Below, in pieces: positions 11,620 through 23,141 of a stretch of DNA of 64,000 nucleotides; within the stretch, counting starts at the first letter, position 1, and every line of letters begins with the position of its first letter. The stretch is from the NCBI RefSeq assembly GCF_032854445.1, contig NC_088296.1, positions 14,698,623 through 14,762,622 of the forward strand. Direction: 5' to 3'. The notes under the pieces were generated by a model. It searched no databases and was not told the DNA's origin. It saw only the letters and a list, made by a program, of their open reading frames with translations. A program made the position numbers and the translations under genes. The stretch comes from Liolophura sinensis. Lineage: Eukaryota; Mollusca; Polyplacophora; Chitonida; Chitonidae.

Positions 11620-11855
11620 TACATGCTGCTGCCTCTTTTTGCGCTCAGCACTAGGGGGTTAGAGCAAGAAAACCTCACTGGTTGGCCCGGTGTTAGTATA
11701 ATGTGATGTTGGGGTGTCATGTCTGGTGTGTTCCGCATGATACTTCAGTGGCGCCAGCACTTTTGCGGCATGGACTCGCGCTGCCACAAGTAGACACAGT
11801 ATAGGCCTATGTACACACACCTAATGGCTCCTTGTCGCCATATTACCCCCAGAAA
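11620..11855 (+). mobile_element. SINE-B body
   Basis: Shares GCTGCTGCCTC, GGTTAGAGCAAG, TCAGTATAATGTGA-like, TGTCATGTCTGGTGT and CTAATGGCTCCT with the copies at 13310, 37735 and 30877. Confidence 0.75.
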
Positions 11856-12334
11856 GTGCATACGTAAGCCCATGGATATTACTCCTCAGTCAAAAAATGT
11901 CCTCAAGCACGCAACTGCTCAGAGCAATGTTCCTGGCTGCCCTCCCTACGCCTGAAGTCCGTTTATTTTAAACGGTTAAGAGGTTTTCGAGTATTAAAAG
12001 AATAGATACTATCTTGGACCTCCATTGTAAACACATTACAGCTAACGTCATTTTTTATTTTACAATCAAATTGTTTATCTTAAGAGTCAGGCCACATTTT
12101 GAGATTTTCACATTTGTGGTGTTTCAATTTGATTATTTATGTATTCAAACACCTCTGAGAATACATTTGTACGTGTACGTGCACGTGAACCCCCGACTAC
12201 AACAGCCCAACCTGAAGCATACCAGAAGTATTGTCTTTGTCAGAAAAATTAAGACTAATTATTCACCAAATTATTAATTATAATAATTATTATTATATTA
12301 ATAATTAAATTAATTTTTTACAACTTCTTCGGTG

Positions 12335-12760
12335 GCGTGATAACTAGATAACTCTATACAGCGTCTTGCTTGGCGTGATAACATGGGAATGGTTTACAGC
12401 TTGATATCTGGTGTGATAACTGGGTAATTATTTAAAGCTTGTTGCGTGAGAATTACGCAGAGAGTGATAAGTAGGTAATTCTTTATAGCTTGCAAGGCGT
12501 GATGACTAGATACTCATTAACAGCTTACTACCTGACGTGTTTACTAGATACTCATTTACACCTTGCTGTATGGCGTGATTACAAGATACTCATTTGCACC
12601 TTGCTGTATGGCGTGATTACAAGATACTCATTTACAACTTGCTACCTGGCGTGATTACTAGATACTCGTTTACAGCTTGCTATCTGGCGTGCTTACTAGA
12701 TACTCATTTACAGCTTACTACCTGGCGTAATTACTAAATACTCATTTACAGCTTCTTCTG
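12335..12760. repeat. Minisatellite, ~38-bp unit, ~11 copies
   Basis: Unit contains GGCGTGATTACTAGATACTC and ATTTACAGCTTGCTACCT. Copies become more regular towards 12540-12750. Confidence 0.88.
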
Positions 12761-13309
12761 TAGGGTGTACTTGGGCAACAGAAGGGACTGTTTCATTTTG
12801 ATGATTGTGTGAAATTGGCGCAATGCTGGGATCGCTCATCAAATAACGTGCTGGGCATCGTGATTCTTTTTGATGTAATGTAAAAGAGGTATTATTATCA
12901 CTAATTCAGCATGTAAATACCAACGTGACTTTAGTCAGCGAAAATGTGCATGGGACACGTTGTGGAGTGTGAATTGGGTGCTGGTTCATTCAATCAAAGC
13001 GATGTTCTCATCACAGCATATATATCACTCTGTGCCCAATACAGTCGTAGGTTCAAATCCAGCAGCTGCTGCTTCTGTTGCGGAATTTAGGAGAATAATC
13101 ATGATTAGCGGTGCTTTATTTCCGCCTCCGGTTTTGGCGCGTTCTAAAAGTGTGTTTAACTTTAGTGACGTAACTAAATAGATAAATCAGAAAAACAATA
13201 GAAATAAAGGAATGAATCAGCAAAATCGAAAGATTACTGGTAAGGGCATGTATGTAAGGCGTTATTCTAAGCTTTATCTCTGGGTCGGCTTATAAAAAGC
13301 CTCCAAAGC

Positions 13310-13545
13310 TGGTACTTGCTGCTGCCTCAGCAGTGAGAAGATAGAGCAAGGAAACAGGACCAGTTTGTCAGTATAATGTGACTGGATGAGGTGTCATGTC
13401 TGGTGTCTTCGGCATGGTCCTTCAGTAACGGCAGCACTTTGGCCGTCGTGTACTCGCCATGCCACAGGAAGGACACAGTAGGCTATATATACATGCACCT
13501 AATGCCTCCTCGACGACATCTGACTTAAAATTTGTCAAGTGCGAC
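13310..13545 (+). mobile_element. SINE-B body
   Basis: Matches the 11620 copy through GCTGCTGCCTCAGCAG, GAGCAAGGAAACAGGACC, GGTGTCATGTCTGGTGTC and ATGCACCTAATGCCTCCTC. The 3' end departs from the family after the CTCCT block. Confidence 0.75.
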
Positions 13546-13659
13546 GACTAACCCAAGGCATTCATACACATATATATGTATACATGCATTCTACTTTAAC
13601 TGGAAAGAAGCCTTTAAACTGTTGGTCTGTGAATGTATTACACATATAGATTATCGCAT

Positions 13660-13880
13660 GGCAGTGGGGCCTCTCACCATTGCGGTCGATGTGAGTTCAA
13701 GTCTAGCTCAAGCTGGTTTCCTATGCGCCCGTACGTGGGAAGGTCTGCTAGCAACCTGAGGATAGTCGTGGGTTTCCCATGGGCTCTGCCCGGTTTCCAC
13801 CGACCATAATGCTGGCCGCCGTCGTATAAGTGAAATATTCTTGAGAACGGCGTAAAACACCAATCAAAAAAATAAATATT
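13660..13880 (+). mobile_element. SINE-A, 5'-truncated
   Basis: Starts within the head at GGGGCCTCTCACCATTGCGG, continues through the body, and ends CACCAATCAAAAAAATAAAT. A second partial tail (GTGAAATATTCTTGAGAACG to (AAATA)n) follows at 13930-14001. Confidence 0.88.
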
Positions 13881-14082
13881 GAGAGGATAGTCCAAGGAAA
13901 CAGGATCCACTGTCTGGATGAGTTGTCGTGTGAAATATTCTTGAGAACGGCGTAGAACACCAACCAAATAAATAAACAAACAAATAAATAAATAAATAAA
14001 TACAGACGATCGCCAGAGCTGCAGAGAATTGCAGCCCACCTGAAGCCCTGTTAACAGTGAACGACCTACACTTACATACATT

Positions 14083-14337
14083 TAGTTATTTATTTACTTG
14101 ACTGGTGTTTTATGCAGTGCTCAAGAATATTTCACTTATACGACGGCGGCCAGCATTATGTTGGGAGGAAATCGGATAGAGCCCGGGGAAACCCACGACC
14201 ATCCACAGGTTGGTGGAAGATGTACGGCCGAAGAGGAAGCAAGCATAAGCTGGACCTGAACTCATACAGACGGCATTGCTGAGAGCCTGATCATTACACT
14301 GCGCTAGCGCGCTTACCAACTCAGCCACGCAGGCCCC
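14083..14337 (-). mobile_element. SINE-A, near full length
   Basis: On the minus strand, head GGGGCCTGCGTGGCTGAGTT, B-box-like GAGTTCAGGTCCAGC, and tail against 14083. It faces the 13660 copy tail to tail, so the pair forms a large inverted repeat. Confidence 0.88.
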
Positions 14338-14919
14338 TCACACTCTCTTACAGGATGTAGAGGTGAAAATGACGCTGTCTAGAAGTGCAACAAAAAGATT
14401 CCTGTAGACCACTCGTCAACGGATACAGTACATGCTCGAAAGTGAGTCAAAGCGTATAAAGGGCACTTGAAACGTCTGAATGCAGACGACACAAAACATC
14501 AGGGCAGGTGTGGGGTTTAAAGAGAGCAGAGGGTGTAAATGAAATCTTCTCCATTTTTAAACTATCACACTGTCGTCACCTCTCCGGCTGTACCACCAAT
14601 GCTGTCGTCTTTTATACTATAAGCATTTACCACAAAAAAGTCTATAAAACTCTTTACAAGTGTATTAAAATGTAGTAGACGAAGTGAACATTGCATTGCA
14701 AGAAATTCCCTTTAACTGGATCAGTGGATAGCCTTTTTGTGAATTGCTCGAGTGCTCCATTATTGTAACGATGGTGAAAGGGTGCGGCTGAAGGGTGTGG
14801 TTTTAGAAGGGCTGGCTGAGTGGTAAATATACCATTCATGAATCCCTCTTTGACCTAATTTAAGTTTAACCTAAATTTGTGGTGTCATTACTGAGCTTAG
14901 ATTTTTAAGTTGGTTTTCT

Positions 14920-15005
14920 CCTACTATCATGCTGGCCTCGGTCGTGTAAGTGGAATATTCTTGAGTACAGCGTAAAGCACCAATCAAATAAATAATTAAA
15001 TAAAT
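14920..15005 (+). mobile_element. SINE-A 3' fragment
   Basis: Contains TTTTCTCCTACTATCATGCT, GGAATATTCTTGAGTAC and CACCAATCAAATAAATAATT. Confidence 0.75.
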
Positions 15006-15257
15006 TCCAAGTTTTTCTTAACGGATAAAGAAAACTCCAAGTATTAACGTAAATACACCTAAGTGAAGTCACAATTTTAGCGCAACAAACTATTTTAAAA
15101 TCAAGACAAAATTTGACTTAAGTCTAAGGCAGCTTCGTGATATTGGGAACCGTCCACCAATTCTGGACCAATCTGGACGCCAAGCTTGGTAGTTCAAATC
15201 TAACTACAGGCTGAACTTTAGAGATCATACCGCTTTTACTGTTCCTGGTATCTTGTT

Positions 15258-15258
<1 letters not shown>

Positions 15259-15290
<32 letters not shown>
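15259..15290 (+). repeat. (A)32 homopolymer
   Basis: Uninterrupted run of A following TCTTGTTC. It may be the tail of an old retroposed insertion, but no body is recognised upstream. Confidence 0.9.
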
Positions 15291-15291
<1 letters not shown>

Positions 15292-15513
15292 AGCTCTCGC
15301 GTGACCTTGTTCGTGTGGTGTTTAACGCCATTGGGTGGAGTTCACTTCCAGTAAGGGATAGATAATGAGCTCGATCTGGCTGACAGCAGTTGTCCTCCAG
15401 TACACACATGCGCACCCTGTACATCAAACAAGACAATTATGCATAAGTTGAAATGTTCCTTTCGATGGTCTCGCTAGTGTTAAATTTAAAGGTCAGTTAC
15501 CAGTGGGAACTAG

Positions 15514-15650
15514 ACATTTATTCATTTATTTATTTGATTGGTGGTTTACGCCGTAACCAAGAATAATTCACTTATACGACAGCTGTCAGCAGGTTGCTGA
15601 AATTCCGTTCCACGTACGACCGGAGAGGAAGACAGAATAAACTGGGCTTG
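15514..15650 (-). mobile_element. SINE-A with internal deletion
   Basis: The minus strand has TTCAAGCCCAGTTTATTCTG near the head side and the (AAATAAAT)n tail at 15514. The block with TCTGCCCGG and most of the body between is lost. Confidence 0.75.
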
Positions 15651-15849
15651 AACTGGAAACTAGACATACAAAATTATTATTCGCCTAAACTCAAGGTTAC
15701 ACATGTGTAATGGGAGACTCGAGGGCGAGCCACACAGACGGTCCAAATGACAGGAAAAAACCCATCGATTTCTTCTGTGGGGAATCTTGCGTCGGATCAC
15801 ACCTAAGACCTTAAAAAAGAGCAAGTTGTAACCTTGCTTGGCTTTCAGA

Positions 15850-16060
15850 ATTAAGGGGATAGTTCAACGACTGGTTGACCCGTATCAGTATAATGGCTCG
15901 GATGGGGCGCCTTAAGTCGTCTCAGTGAAGCAGCGCTAGATAAAATAGCTGTGGAAATCCGTCCTGCAACAAGGAGGCACACTACATGCACTCTAAGGAC
16001 TCCTTCGTCGTCATAAGGCTGAAAAATTAAGTATGGCGTTAAATCGCAAGCACTCACTCT
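15850..16060 (+). mobile_element. SINE-B
   Basis: Includes the TCAGTATAATGGC block, GTCCTGCAACAAGGAGGCAC, CTCCTTCGTCGTCATAAGGC and GGCGTTAAATCGCAAGCACT. It links the body and tail fragments seen elsewhere into one family. Confidence 0.75.
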
Positions 16061-16351
16061 TCTTTGGTGTTGCAGTACGTGCGCATTTCATATATATTTT
16101 GTGAGGACACGTACATCGACAATTGTGACGTTAAAGAGGAAAGAACGAATGAGTTCACAGATTTACGAGTTTTACGCGTTCCCCCTTCAGGTAACTGAGG
16201 GCGATTTTTGCCTCCGAATGGAAAAGTGAAAGAACACTGACTGGGTAATTCTGCCACACAGGCTTTCTACACTGTTGGTTTGCATCTAGTTCAAATATAT
16301 TAGAATTTTATCTGCTTTGGATAGAACTAAAGCCCTTGTTGGCCAGTGTCA

Positions 16352-16389
16352 CTCCCCCACCACCCCCACCCCCACCACCCCCACCCCCT
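16352..16389. repeat. C-rich tract (CCACCCCC)n
   Basis: Runs of 3-5 C separated by A. The minus strand has several G3-G5 runs, so it is capable of G-quadruplex formation. Confidence 0.85.
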
Positions 16390-16828
16390 CTGAAGGTTAC
16401 CAAGATAACAAAATGCTATGACTTTACATCCAGCAACCACAGCTCAAAAAATGGTGGTCATGTTTGGTTGATTTGTTTATATGTTGTAGAGAAAAGTGCA
16501 AGCTCCATGTGGTGATATGGCATTGTACCACGTGAAAGTTAGGGGTATATATTTTTGAGGTTGAGGCTGCCAAGTTAACCAAATAAATACTAAGGAAAAT
16601 CAATGTGCTGGAGTAACCTCATTGGTACAGACGGTAATAGTTCTTTCTAAAGGATGACTTGGCCTGTTCAAATTCAGCTCTCGCTGATCTGGCTGGTTTA
16701 TTAGAGCCAACGGTTGACGGAATAAGTTTTACTCCTGACACTACGGTTTCCACAACTAATGAGCCTTACCTTCATGATAAAATTGAAAAGTTTTCGAATG
16801 CGACGCTAAACCCTACCCGACTTATTCC

Positions 16829-16990
16829 GGTCGAAAGTGGGAAGGTCTGCCAGCAACCTGCGAACGGTCGTGGGTTTCCTCGAGCCCGGATTCTTCCCAC
16901 TATAATGTTGGCCGACGTCGTATAAGTGGATATTCGTGAGTTCGTCGTAAAACATCGGTCAAAAAATAAATAAATAAATAAATAAATATA
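16829..16990 (+). mobile_element. SINE-A, 5'-truncated
   Basis: GTGGGAAGGTCTGCCAGCAA through GGCCGACGTCGTATAAGTGG to (AAATAAAT)n. The frame at 16659-16925 that enters it is not a gene. Confidence 0.82.
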
Positions 16991-18360
16991 ACAGACAGAA
17001 TAGAAAATTTGATTTGAACCAGTATATTTAATCTGGTTTGTTTATCAAAGTCATGGTAAACAGAAACACGCTTTAATTCTCCATCTTATTGTTATGGTCA
17101 CATTTTTATGCGATTTGTTTCCAGCAAAGCCTAAACATAATTGTATAAATCATTACAGGTTAAATCACATGACCATTGCCATCCTCTCTGTATATAAAAC
17201 AAGAAAAAACATTTTTGCTGGGGTCTTTCCGCTTCATTATATTTACCGTACGCTTCATGTTTGGTAACCTTACAGTTTCACACCGAACCTTTGAAGAAAC
17301 CTTTATTTCTGAGACTGTAATGAAAGTGAGCATAACAGAGATTTCATTTCCCTATCCGAGCTCTTTCTGGCAACACACCCATTTGCACACACATTTCCAC
17401 ACATCAGTACCGCTTTTACAGGCAGAGATGGTGATAATGACTCATGCGTTTCTGAGTAAATTATACACCCTTTTCGTGACTGGACGTTGATAATGTGGAG
17501 TTACTTCCCTTGATCCATACAAAAATAAACACAGTTTAAACAGTGAACTCTGAAAGCTAACAAATCGTATACGGACAATGTTTTCCCTGTAAAGGTAGTT
17601 CACTTGATTCTTGACGTCAGAAAGTCCATACTTATAATTTGGAATCCCGTCATCTGACGGCTTATTTGTGTATTTAAACTTACCGGTAACTTATCCAAAG
17701 AAATTGGAGCGACATTTTGTTCATGGCGGGTCTTTGATGTTTTTAAATCAAAGGATTTATTTATTTGTTTTTTTGTTTTTTTATTAGTGTTTTACGCCGT
17801 ACTGAAAACATGGGAAAGTATGATTTTCATATATCCAACTCTGTAAACCAAGAACCAAAAATTCACTCGTTTTCAAAAGTTAGAACCACACATCTTTCCA
17901 GCATGAGTTCCAGTATAGCAAGACAAGACATTGTGTACATGCCCTAACATACGGCTCGTTCAACGCTTACTTGATCTACTGCCTCACTTACGGGCAGCGA
18001 TATCCCGAGTAAAAAGGAAATATACAGTGTCGCCAGTCGCTGTAATATACACTTGTGTGATAGTGTGGCTAAAATGAAGTCGTTTCCTGTGGGGTTTTTT
18101 TTTTATTTCCATTCGTTTTCGTTTGTATATCGGACATATGATAGAGTGGTTGTACTGCAGTAGAAGGACAAACTATCAGTATTTATTAACTTATTATTCT
18201 GTTGTTTAAGCTAGTACTCGAAACACGCTTTTTGACAATCTACCTGATTTTTAGCCGCAGCTGAAACAGCCCCAGTTGGATTCGAACACGTGACATAGTT
18301 AGTCAAGGGCACGTTAATGTCGTCTGGCTGCCGTTTCAAAGTACACGTACCTCCCATTGT
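16991..18360. other. No gene recognised
   Basis: AT-rich unique sequence. A 104-residue plus-strand frame (17176-17490) has no domain, signal peptide or splice support. A SINE-A 3' scrap lies at about 17757-17805 on the minus strand (GTGTTTTACGCCGTACTGAA). Confidence 0.45.
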
Positions 18361-18716
18361 CCATATTTATTTATTTTATTTTTGGTTAACGTGATACTCG
18401 AGCATTTTCTTTAACTGTTACGATGGTGGATAACGTAATCGGTGATAGGAAATCACACTCCCTGTCGTGAACCACGGATATTTGGCAAGTTATCGAAGAT
18501 CTTTCCCACATGTGGCGTTGAGCGATGTGACATAGAGATATGCACACCATATTGTTGACGGGTAAGTCGTCTCTAACGGACGTTGGACGTCGGTCCCTTA
18601 AGCAGGAGGAGTGATTCACAAAATCTGTGTCCAGCATTGATTTTAAATCCGCCAATCATATGTACGGCGGAATTAAAGGCTAGCGCCTCAAACAACTATA
18701 CCACGATCCGCTCGCC
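18360..18716 (-). mobile_element. Possible third tRNA-derived SINE
   Basis: On the minus strand the left end reads GGGCGAGCGGATCGTGGTAT then AGTTGTTTGAGGCGCTAG, like a tRNA 5' half. It ends 3' in an AT-rich (AAATAA)-type tail at 18360. Only one copy is seen, so the assignment is weak. Confidence 0.35.
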
Positions 18717-18949
18717 CTTCTGTATATCAAATACAAGTAGTTACTGTTTTTGCAATTAAAAATAATACTAATACAAAAGGATGACGAATTGGCAATTTTT
18801 AATACATACAAGTTTGTTTTACCTTCATAACGACACAACGAGAATGATTTTCACGAGTATAAAAATATAGATTTATAACATAACATGCTTATAAAAGAAT
18901 AATTAAGAAATAAGAATAAAATACATCCAATTACGTTGATACAATACTG

Positions 18950-18951
<2 letters not shown>

Positions 18952-19032
<81 letters not shown>
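18952..19032. repeat. (AT)n microsatellite
   Basis: About 80 bases of perfect alternating AT. The Ile-Tyr frame on it is an artefact. Confidence 0.97.
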
Positions 19033-19036
<4 letters not shown>

Positions 19037-19849
19037 AAGGGTTTTCAAGGGGAGATAATCCTACATGTAGTTCAACTTCAAAATATGCTGTTGAAATGCT
19101 GTAGAGACTCATCATTGGCCCAAAATAAAATACAAGAGAAAGGGAAAATGATAATAAATTAAAAATAACTTTTAAACTGAATATCACTTCGAAATACATG
19201 TACACTTTGCAATTTTGAATATATGTGGGCAGGAAAGAATGCCTTTGCGACTGGTTCTTGAAAACTAAGGTGATTTATGGCTGCGTGGTATAACAGGCAC
19301 GTACAAGTAGTCATATAATCACATAAAAAATATATATTTAAACATTATAACAATTATTAATATAATTCCGATAAAGCTTTATTAATTCGTGGATCGCTTG
19401 CTGGTGTGGCAATCATGTACACGTAGGACCTGTAAGTGCGCATGTCCATAAACGCGATAAGCCATAAACGGTTCATGTCCCAATCCATTTTACTATTCAG
19501 GGGAGGCAAGTCGCACATGCATAGGTTTACGTGTATTCGTGATATAGACCATTTACAAATGCATGTTTACAATAATGATGTCACACTGCTTTTTTTGCCT
19601 TTATCAATTCAACTTTTGTATAAATGTTCACGTTATCGCAGAACCAAGTTTTACTTTCATCACAAAAACCAGTGTAAAAAAAAACTCACATGAACATACA
19701 TTTCCTACCATTTACAGCTTCCCATGCAAACGTGCTACTTGTACATGGTTTTGCTCCCCGGCACGCCTCGCCTACACATGCGCACGTTTTGCAGGGCATT
19801 TACTCTTAAACAACGGATATATAAAAGACACCTATCTTAAGATTCTTAA

Positions 19850-19975
19850 GTTGGCCGTACGTGGGTTTTCCCCGGACTCTGCCCGGTTTCCTCCCACCAT
19901 AACGCTGGCCGCCGTCGTATAAGTGAAATATATTTGAGTACGGTGTAAAACACCAATCAAATAAATAAATAAATT
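19850..19975 (+). mobile_element. SINE-A 3' half
   Basis: CGTACGTGGGTTTTCCCCGG to CACCAATCAAATAAATAAAT, with a deletion joining the CGTACGTGG block to the GGTTTTCCC block. Confidence 0.85.
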
Positions 19976-20976
19976 TCTTAAGTCACACTTCTTTGTGTTA
20001 ACCCGCTCTAAGTTTAAAACCAAATACAGTGTAAAACGACTCCCTTGCGTCCTTCCATGCACATATGTTTTCACGACACATTTAAAGCACTAAAACATCG
20101 CTTTCGCCATGTCTGTACTCTATTTCCTTTACACCAAGACAAAAATAAACTATATTTATATGGCGCAATAAATCCACAATAGCAGCGATATTATGTAAAC
20201 AATTTCATGTCATCTTGCACCCAGGATCATTTAAGTGAATGACTTATGCAAAAACATGGGACACCAAAAACATTTTCCACTGGTACACAGACAGAGCTAA
20301 AGACTATTTTTCTGAAGATAAAGACTGAACGAAACATAACGGAACTTGTACGCAAAAATACTCGCATCCATTGCATGTTTCACACTGGACTAATGACAAA
20401 TGAACAAAAAAAGCGTAGTTTAACATCTGCACACCCAAGCACTAGCTTTTCGTTGGCAGATCACAGTTAGACTGTTGTTGTTTTTATTTTAATTTCAGGT
20501 GTTGAACGTCTCACATATACCCGGATCCTTGCCACAATGGTCTGTAACCGAAAGAAAACACAAGTATGAGTTTCAGTGTCTTAGTACAAGAAATCATAGT
20601 GTCATTGTTTGTTGTTGTTGTTTTTTTTTTTTTGTTTCTTTGTTTTTTTATTATGAATGCAAGGACGTGTGGTCTTCCGCAAAAAAATTTAATTGCATTT
20701 CATTCTTTATTTCTTTAAAGAGGATTTCCTACAGCCTAACCGGCCACTAAGGAGATCTCCTCAACATAACAACAAACACATCATATGTATAGATCCATAC
20801 ATATACGTACAGACATAGTCAAAAACGTTCAAGCATGATTATTAATGTATTGATACCTTAGAGACGGGGCAACTGTGCGCCCAAAACACAGATATATACA
20901 AAAATAAAGCATAGCTAATTAGATAACTACGTTCAATAAGTCTGCAATTGCTTTTACAGAGACATAGTGGTGAAAT

Positions 20977-21242
20977 ATTTATTTATTTATTTGATTAGTG
21001 TTTTACGCCGCACGCAAGAATATTTCACTTATACGAGGGCAGCCAGCATTATGGTGGGTGGAAACCGGGCAGAGCCCGGGGGAAACCCACGGCCATCCGC
21101 AGGTTGCTGGCAGACCTTCCCACGTACGGCCGGAGAGGAAGCCAGTATGAGCTGGACTTGAACTCACAGCGGCCGCATTGGTGAGAGACTCCTGGGTCAT
21201 TGCGTTGCGCTAGCGCGCAAACCAACTGAGCCACGGTGGCCC
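20977..21242 (-). mobile_element. SINE-A, full length and little diverged
   Basis: One of the best copies. On the minus strand: GGGGCCACCGTGGCTCAGTT (A-box region), GTGAGTTCAAGTCCAGCTC (B-box-like), CGGCCGTACGTGGGAAGG, GTCGTATAAGTG-like block, and a TTTACGCCG complement before the tail. Useful as a local reference for the family. Confidence 0.92.
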
Positions 21243-21571
21243 CTAGTAGTGAAATAAGACATGTTCTGGTAGCCATTGCAGAATTAACAGTACTTTACTA
21301 TCACCATTAATAAAAGCGTAACTAGAAGTAGAAGTAATTGTTTTATACAAATTGTGTATTTTACAATGGTTATTCGTTAATCTTCCCTCAGCACAGCAGT
21401 TATCCAGGGCACGAGCAAAATAAATCTAAGACATCATATGATTATGTATGTAATATAATGATATCATGATGTAAGTGATTGTTGTGACGTCGTTGTTGTT
21501 AGTATTGTATTCGTCTTTTGTTTAACTGGCAATTTTCAGACTCATCGTTTAAAAACACGCATTATACTTAC

Positions 21572-21619
21572 TCAAATCTGCTGTCAACAATAGGCCTCGG
21601 GACATGATACGCTGGTAGC
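21572..21619 (-). CDS. Gene B exon: short distal tail
   Basis: 48 bases (1 + 15 codons + 2): LPAYHVPRPIVDSRF, acceptor CTATTTTAG, donor GTAAGTATAA. The phase is right for the 22118 donor and the P-R-P segment aligns with the last gene A exon seen. Alone it would be too short to call. Confidence 0.65.
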
Positions 21620-23141
21620 CTAAAATAGAAAAAAAAAACCCGACATGTACTATTCCCAAAGACAAGGATTTGGAACGCACAAAAAAGAACTCTAGAACTA
21701 CCTGTTTTAAATCATGGATAAGGCCTAAAACTTAGAGGCCTCAATCTAAAAAGATTTAAAACGATTACATAAGCTTTTAGGCCAATCTGAAGATGGTTGT
21801 GGACTTTCCCCGGCTTGGCTTGGTTTCCTCCCACCCTAATACTGGCCGCCGTCATATATGCATGAAATACTCTTGACATTGACGTATCCAATAAATAAAT
21901 AAATAAAAAAATTAAAAAATAAATAAATAAATAAACAAACAAATAAATAACTAAATAAAAAAGCAAACAAACAAACAAATAAATAACTAAATAAAAAAGC
22001 AAACAAACAAACAAATAAATAAATAATTTAAATAACTACCACATAAAAGAGATGTTCGAAAATAGACATAGGAGTACAAGGAAAACAATTACTTCTTATA
22101 GTCCATGCCAGATTTACCTGTTTCCACTGGGCAGCGTTGCCACGTGATTTTCCGGTCCACGTGCATCGGGTAATCTTCTGATTGGCTCTGGATTTTGTTG
22201 AACTCTCGCGCTGTCCGGAAATTTGTTGTCCCACAGCCGCATCTGTCCGAAGTCCAGCGAACCGCTCCTTCTGACATGCGTGTCGTAAAATCCTTTTGAG
22301 TCATATCCGTTACCAACCACGTCACGCCTTTCCTGAAACGACCTTGACCTTGTTGGGGCTAATGGCGGTCGTTCTCTAAATTCTAGGGTGTTGCCGACGT
22401 TGTTGTCGTATAAGTATGTTTGTTGCGGATTGTAGTCGTGTGAGAGGAAAGAATTGTGCCCGGATCCGAAATGATTTATCCTAAAGGAAACAATTTGTAT
22501 AGTATTTTGTATAATAAGAAATAATCTACCGGATGGGATGTAAGACACCCAGTTATGTGCTAAGTCCATCTTTGCCAAGTTTAGCCCATCTGCTCTTACT
22601 TTTTATATGCTAGAAACCATTTACAATGAAAAATAGGTCCTTTTTTCAAGAAGAAATGTAGTCAGCATAGAATAAACTTAAACCAGATAATTAGGCGGCC
22701 ACTCCAGTCGGTGTAGAACCATTCAAGAGTTTATCCTATTCGTAGATAAGTGTATAACAAAATGGGTGTATATAAACGTAGATCTGAATGAATTGGAAAG
22801 CGACTCAACATATAAATGACTGTTGATAAAGTTCTATGAGAAGAATCAATATACAGATAATCTTCACCAGTTGGCAGAGAAATAAAAGGAAAAAAAGGTG
22901 CTTACTGAATAAAACAGAGTAATAATACGCATTCTGTGAAGAAATGCATTTCTAGGATGTCATCTATGTGCTTACATTTGTTTTCTTTCCTCAACATGTG
23001 GATCACGCCGGATAAACCTTTGACAAATGAGGAGAAATACAATGACAAGGGCGATAAGTCCCGCTACACCTCCGACAACGGAAGCAATGATGACGATGTC
23101 CGAGTCCTTCAGGCTATTCGGTGACTCTGTCGTTGTGGAAT
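21572..23141 (-). CDS. Gene B: paralogous membrane protein (partial)
   Basis: Three phased exons on the minus strand: 23141-22976 (stalk and membrane helix, phase 1-2), 22480-22118 (cytoplasmic tail, 2-2) and 21619-21572 (2-2). Joined, the frame is open for about 192 residues. The membrane exon is 166 bases, the same as in gene A, and accepts from a phase 1 exon, as after a sushi module. The extracellular exons were not found within the next several kilobases upstream, so the sushi domain is predicted from the family, not seen. The 21572 exon ends in a perfect donor, GTAAGTATAA, so at least one more 3' exon exists. The tail is longer and more Arg-rich than that of gene A. Confidence 0.8.
21779..22030 (+). 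mobile_element. SINE-A 3' half with expanded tail
   Basis: GGTTTCCTCCCACCCTAATA and GGCCGCCGTCATATATGCAT, then an unusually long tail of AAATAAAT/AAACAAAC tetramers from about 21893 to 22030, including a duplicated ~50-bp tail block. It lies in the intron between the last two gene B exons. Confidence 0.85.
22118..22480 (-). CDS. Gene B exon: cytoplasmic tail
   Basis: 363 bases, 120 codons, between acceptor TTGTTTCCTTTAG and donor GTAAATCTGG. In genomic reading the donor immediately supplies a TAA after S-G-N-R, so an unspliced end here is possible, but the strong donor and a matching next exon favour splicing. Motifs: S-F-L-S-H-D-Y-N-P-Q-Q-T-Y-L-Y-D-N-N (shared start with gene A), R-P-P-L-A-P-T-R, and G-Y-D-S-K-G-F-Y-D. 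Y-D-N-N fits a Y-x-N context and R-P-P-L-A-P could be a proline-rich ligand; both are inferred. Confidence 0.82.
22976..23141 (-). CDS. Gene B exon: stalk and transmembrane helix
   Basis: Acceptor TCTGTGTGTTTTAG, donor GTAAGCACAT. It reads STTTESPNSLKDSD as stalk, then IVIIASVVGGVAGLIALVI and VFLLIC as helix, followed by basic QRFIRRD. The V-V-G-G-V-A-G-L cluster sits where gene A has I-T-G-G-V-G-G-F and gene C has I-V-G-G-A-A-G-L. Exon length, phases and order of elements match gene A exactly. Confidence 0.85.

Noticed and set aside
18851-19048. Ile-Tyr repeat proteins at this and other (AT)n sites.
   Set aside because: Alternating AT encodes Ile-Tyr on either strand; simple-sequence artefact.
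22976-23124. Plus-strand frame over the gene B membrane exon (Asp/Ser/Tyr-rich).
   Set aside because: It is the antisense shadow of the exon; the minus-strand reading has acceptor, donor, helix and paralogues.
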